From the NCBI GenBank assembly GCA_044227095.1, contig JBGAFV010000001.1, positions 2,852,001 to 2,916,000 of the forward strand: a DNA stretch of 64,000 bases, written 5' to 3'. The notes under the pieces are model-generated. The model had not been told where the DNA came from, did no database searches, and was given only the letters and a program-made list of their open reading frames with translations. Positions 61,226-64,000 of this stretch are shown here, piece by piece; the first letter of the stretch is position 1; each line of letters starts with the position of its first letter. Made by a program: the position numbers and the translations under genes. This DNA comes from JACMLD01 sp044227095. GTDB lineage: Bacteria > Bacteroidota > Bacteroidia > Chitinophagales > Chitinophagaceae.

Positions 61226-61252
61226 TTGCTTACATGCAAAAAGCTAACTTTG
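61226..61252 (+). promoter_or_regulatory. Promoter TTG-N16-TAACTTTG with near-zero leader
   Basis: TTG at 61226-61228 and TAACTTTG at 61245-61252. Since this -7 box usually places the start point 4-7 bases after its last G, transcription of the msrC gene would begin at or within 2 bases of its ATG (61257), so the message may be leaderless. Confidence 0.55.
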
Positions 61253-61256
61253 CGCA

Positions 61257-61733
61257 ATGGCAGAAGATTTACACATTATACAGGGAACAAAAGCTGAACA
61301 ATACAAGGCACTGATACCACAGGTAAAAGCATTGATTGAAGGCGAGCCGGAACTTGTAGCAAACCTTGCCAACATGGTAGCTGCCCTTAAAGAACAATTT
61401 GGATGGTTTTGGGTAGGATTTTACCTTGTAAAAAAAGATGAGCTGGTGTTAGGGCCGTTCCAGGGGCCGGTAGCTTGTACACGTATTCGCAAAGGGCGTG
61501 GAGTTTGCGGTGCAAGCTGGCAACAGCAAAAAACGCTGATAGTGCCCGATGTAGAAAAATTTCCGGGGCATATTGCATGCAGCAGTTTATCCAAATCAGA
61601 AATTGTAATTCCTGTTATCCGCAATAATGAAGTAGTAGGAGTACTGGATGTTGATAGTTCGGCCTATGATGAGTTTGATACAACAGACCAGCAGTATCTT
61701 GAAGAATTGGTAAACCTTATATCATTTGAGTGA
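61257..61733 (+). CDS. msrC: Free methionine-(R)-sulfoxide reductase (GAF domain)
   Basis: A 158-residue GAF-domain enzyme. Cysteines Cys74, Cys84 and Cys108 (ACTRIRKGRGVCG ... GHIACSSLSKSE) have the same spacing (10 and 24) as Cys84/94/118 of E. coli fRMsr, so catalysis by a disulfide relay should be intact. It reduces free R-methionine sulfoxide using thioredoxin. The 3' end overlaps the convergent TlpA-type gene by 12 bp. A promoter box is directly before the ATG. Confidence 0.95.
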   Translation: MAEDLHIIQGTKAEQYKALIPQVKALIEGEPELVANLANMVAALKEQFGWFWVGFYLVKKDELVLGPFQGPVACTRIRKGRGVCGASWQQQKTLIVPDVEKFPGHIACSSLSKSEIVIPVIRNNEVVGVLDVDSSAYDEFDTTDQQYLEELVNLISFE

Positions 61734-62960
61734 TTCTTCGGCCAGTAATTGATTTATTGTTTCTTCAAACTCTTTTTTATATTCAATATAATGATCACCG
61801 GTTCCGGGGCCATTGAAACCTGTATCTAATTTTCTTACACGCCCCTTTTTATCCAATACAATAGATGAAGGAAAGGATTTAATAGGCGTTACTTCGGGCA
61901 ATGTTTTTTCAGTGCGTAGTGAATCTGTTATTGCTACGTCTGTAATCAGCATCGGATATTTAACATTGAAACGCTGCTGGAATTTCTTCAGCGTTTTTAC
62001 AGAGCGTTGGCGATCTGTGCTGTACTCATAAGCCAGCGATACAATTTCTATTCCTCTTTCCCTGTTCCGGTTATAGTATTCACTAAGAAAAGCTGTTTCA
62101 TCCATGCAGTTGGGGCACCAGCTTCCCATCAATTGCACTACCACTACTTTATTTTTAAAACGGTCATCATCAATTGATACCGGTTTGCCTTCAAGATCAT
62201 TAAATTTAAAATGCAATTTTTCTTCGCCAGCACGCAGGTACATGGCAACATCATCTATTGGTAAAGTAGCAGTATCATTTTTCTCTGCATTCCATTGCTG
62301 CTTAAATGTTGCGCCAGAATAAAACCACCCGTTGGTGATAGAAGTCTTATCATAGACCCTTGCTACAAATAAAAATGCATGTCCGCCATCAAAGCAGGAA
62401 AGTTTTAAAGTATCATCGGTTACTACCCCTTCAAGGTAACGGTAATCACCAGTAGGATTAAGAAATGTGCCGGTAAGGTAATTACCACGTTGTGTAAGTT
62501 CTGCAATAGCCGGATCGTTTGATTTCTTGCTGATAAATGTTGCAGACCACCGGCCATTAATATTCCATAATGCGCTGCTGCTGCCGGGGAAACGCTGTCC
62601 GCCTTTTGTTGCAGTAAAAGCTAACACCTGCGTTTTAACAGCGCCGCCTTTTATCCATTTGCCGGAAAGGTTCCCGGTTTTTTTATCTTTTTTTATTCTG
62701 AACTGCGATTCAAACAAAGGCATTTGTATAATAAGAGAATCTTTTTTTACCTGTATATCTGTTACACGCATCCGCTCGCTGGCATTGCGGATATACCATA
62801 CCGGTTTATTGTTTTCTGTGGCCCATTCAAAATTAAAAACAATAGACTGACCGTCTTCCCTATGCAACTCGGCACGCCACCAATTGGCGGCTGGTTTTTG
62901 CTGTGCGCTAACAAAAAAAGCGGACAACGATAAAAATGCGCAGGTTAGAACTTTTTTCAT
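61722..62960 (-). CDS. TlpA-family disulfide reductase, secreted
   Basis: A 412-residue periplasmic protein. Signal peptide about 1-19 (ends FFVSA). The N-terminal 240 residues are a beta-rich DUF-like domain common before TlpA in Bacteroidota; the C-terminal part is thioredoxin-like: GSWCPNCMDETAFL gives Cys282 and Cys285, followed by cis-Pro region FPSSIVLDKKGRVRK. It reduces or isomerises disulfides, possibly cytochrome c apoproteins. The distinct CxxC of WCPNC is unusual but seen in this clade. Convergent with msrC. Confidence 0.92.
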   Translation of the reverse strand: MKKVLTCAFLSLSAFFVSAQQKPAANWWRAELHREDGQSIVFNFEWATENNKPVWYIRNASERMRVTDIQVKKDSLIIQMPLFESQFRIKKDKKTGNLSGKWIKGGAVKTQVLAFTATKGGQRFPGSSSALWNINGRWSATFISKKSNDPAIAELTQRGNYLTGTFLNPTGDYRYLEGVVTDDTLKLSCFDGGHAFLFVARVYDKTSITNGWFYSGATFKQQWNAEKNDTATLPIDDVAMYLRAGEEKLHFKFNDLEGKPVSIDDDRFKNKVVVVQLMGSWCPNCMDETAFLSEYYNRNRERGIEIVSLAYEYSTDRQRSVKTLKKFQQRFNVKYPMLITDVAITDSLRTEKTLPEVTPIKSFPSSIVLDKKGRVRKLDTGFNGPGTGDHYIEYKKEFEETINQLLAEESLK

Positions 62961-63069
62961 ACAAGTAAAACACTATTGTGAAAACAATATTGTGCAATTA
63001 TAGTTCAAAATCAAATGAAAGTGTGCGGTGTTGAGCGGCGGTTAGGCGCTTTAATGGCCGATAATTTGA

Positions 63070-63077
63070 TATCTTTC
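63070..63077 (+). promoter_or_regulatory. Probable -7 box TATCTTTC of acylphosphatase
   Basis: One mismatch from TAnnTTTG and only 4 bp before the ATG at 63082, again implying a leaderless or nearly leaderless message. No matching TTG at the right distance was found. Confidence 0.4.
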
Positions 63078-63081
63078 GCTT

Positions 63082-63354
63082 ATGCAGCAAACCATTTCTA
63101 TTGTTGTTACAGGAAAAGTACAAGGTGTTTTTTACCGCCAATCTACCAAAGAAACGGCTGTCTCCTTAGGCATTACAGGTACAGTGCACAACCTTGCGGA
63201 TGGTTCTGTAAAGGTTATAGCCTCTGGTACAAAAGCGCAATTGGATAAACTCATTGCATGGTGCCACAGCGGACCGGCAAAAGCTATAGTAGCAAATGTA
63301 GAAACACAGGAAGAGCCATTGCAAACTTTTTTCGGTTTCAAAATTCTGCGATAG
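63082..63354 (+). CDS. acyP: Acylphosphatase
   Basis: A 90-residue acylphosphatase. The phosphate loop VTGKVQGVFYRQST carries catalytic Arg19, and Asn37 in VHNLADGSVKV is the second catalytic residue. It hydrolyses carboxyl-phosphate bonds of acyl phosphates in the cytoplasm. It stands alone, convergent with the mqnE gene at the right edge, with a 10-bp gap. Confidence 0.94.
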   Translation: MQQTISIVVTGKVQGVFYRQSTKETAVSLGITGTVHNLADGSVKVIASGTKAQLDKLIAWCHSGPAKAIVANVETQEEPLQTFFGFKILR

Positions 63355-63364
63355 GATCTTTTTA

Positions 63365-64000
63365 TTAATTAAGCAAAGGATCAACTGCAATATCTTTTAC
63401 TTCTACATTGCTAAAATCGCGGATTTCATTGTACAATGTATCTCTTTCTACCGGCTGGCGTTTTACCTGCTTAATTAGTGTTACCAGTTGTGCAGTGCTC
63501 ATAGAAGGTGTTTGTTCTTCACTTCCTGCCATTGAATAAATCTTCGTGGTATCATCAATAGTGCCATCAAGATCGTTTACACCAAAAGACAAAGTAAGCT
63601 GTGCATTCTGCCTGCCCAGCATGGGCCAGTATGCTTTCAGGTGCGGAAAATTATCCATGTACAATCTTGCTATTGCATAGAGGCGCATGTCTTCTATTAC
63701 AGAACTTTCAGCAACATGGCTCATGTCATTATCCTTATTTCTGAATTTTAATGGAATGAAAGTATTGAAGCCGCCTGTCTCATCCTGCAATTGTCTAAGT
63801 CGTTCCATATGATCAATGCGGTGCTCAAATTTTTCTATATGGCCATATAGCATGGTGGCGTTGCTATGCATGCCCATTTTATGTGCAGTCCGGTGAATAT
63901 TAAGCCATCCGTCTGCATCTACTTTATCTGCGCATATCTGCTGACGTATATCGGGATGAAAAATTTCTGCACCGCCACCGGGTAATGAATCCAGTCCGGC
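63365..64000 (-). CDS. mqnE: Aminofutalosine synthase MqnE (5'-truncated by window edge)
   Basis: Only the C-terminal 211 residues are in the window; the frame is open to base 64000. The visible sequence starts AGLDSLPGGGAEIFHPDIRQQI and continues with HKMGMHSNATMLYGHIEKFEHRIDHMERLRQLQDETGGFNTFIPLKFRNKDN, the typical radical-SAM MqnE/CofH core after the iron-sulfur motif. MqnE adds a carboxyvinyl unit to adenosine to form aminofutalosine in the futalosine pathway to menaquinone. The CxxxCxxC cluster itself is outside the window. The Met at 63877 that starts the longest listed frame is internal. Confidence 0.95.
   Translation of the reverse strand, partial: AGLDSLPGGGAEIFHPDIRQQICADKVDADGWLNIHRTAHKMGMHSNATMLYGHIEKFEHRIDHMERLRQLQDETGGFNTFIPLKFRNKDNDMSHVAESSVIEDMRLYAIARLYMDNFPHLKAYWPMLGRQNAQLTLSFGVNDLDGTIDDTTKIYSMAGSEEQTPSMSTAQLVTLIKQVKRQPVERDTLYNEIRDFSNVEVKDIAVDPLLN

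Noticed and set aside
1..64000. tRNA or rRNA genes
   Set aside because: No cloverleaf or GTTCAA-type T-loop in a suitable context was found by eye; a short one could be missed.

Overview
The window looks like a chromosomal segment of a Bacteroidota bacterium, most likely Chitinophagaceae or a close relative. Evidence: SusC/SusD outer-membrane pairs, two kinds of type IX secretion (T9SS) C-terminal domain, AT-rich sequence, promoters of the TTG/TAnnTTTG type instead of -35/-10, weak or absent Shine-Dalgarno sites, a YtxJ-type bacillithiol protein, and futalosine-route menaquinone synthesis (mqnE at the right edge). I saw no rRNA, tRNA, CRISPR, prophage or transposase gene. The assignment below family level is inference.

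Left part (1-10 kb): two tandem paralogous T9SS surface proteins (the first cut by the window edge), a small unknown protein, an alpha/beta hydrolase, a large secreted protein of unknown activity, a four-unit palindromic tandem repeat, a PfkB sugar kinase and a MacB/FtsX-like permease.

10-30 kb is a glycan-use region. On the minus strand lie SusC, SusD and a giant VCBS/ASPIC lipoprotein, with an AraC regulator and a double-thioredoxin-fold redoxin upstream. Divergently on the plus strand lie a sulfatase, a GH95 fucosidase-family enzyme, a secreted SMP-30 lactonase and an esterase/SMP-30 fusion protein. Palindrome-rich, non-coding repeats separate some of these units.

29-44 kb: a DapA-family lyase/deaminase and a 4-hydroxyproline epimerase (hydroxyproline catabolism), a DUF885 metallopeptidase, then a tight four-gene cell-envelope operon (secreted protein, STN-containing TonB receptor, DUF4249 lipoprotein, MG2/plug-like protein), and a GH127 beta-L-arabinofuranosidase with a convergent AraC regulator. 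GH127 plus hydroxyproline catabolism suggests use of plant hydroxyproline-rich glycoproteins. A composite non-coding repeat of about 130 bp occurs in inverted orientation at 30.2 and 40.9 kb, bracketing the middle of this block.

44.6-64 kb is mostly housekeeping: a membrane protein, a stand-alone response regulator, an lmo0937-type mini membrane protein, an AI-2E-family transporter, an MlaE-MlaF-MlaD lipid-transport operon with an overlapping propeller lipoprotein, ytxJ, a 40-residue lipoprotein missed by length cut-offs, a DnaQ-like exonuclease, a GT2 polyprenol-phosphate mannosyltransferase-like enzyme with a TTG start, a DMT transporter, an S9 peptidase, two unknown proteins, a type B T9SS protein, a thioesterase, free-methionine-sulfoxide reductase, a TlpA-type lipid/thiol reductase, acylphosphatase and partial mqnE.
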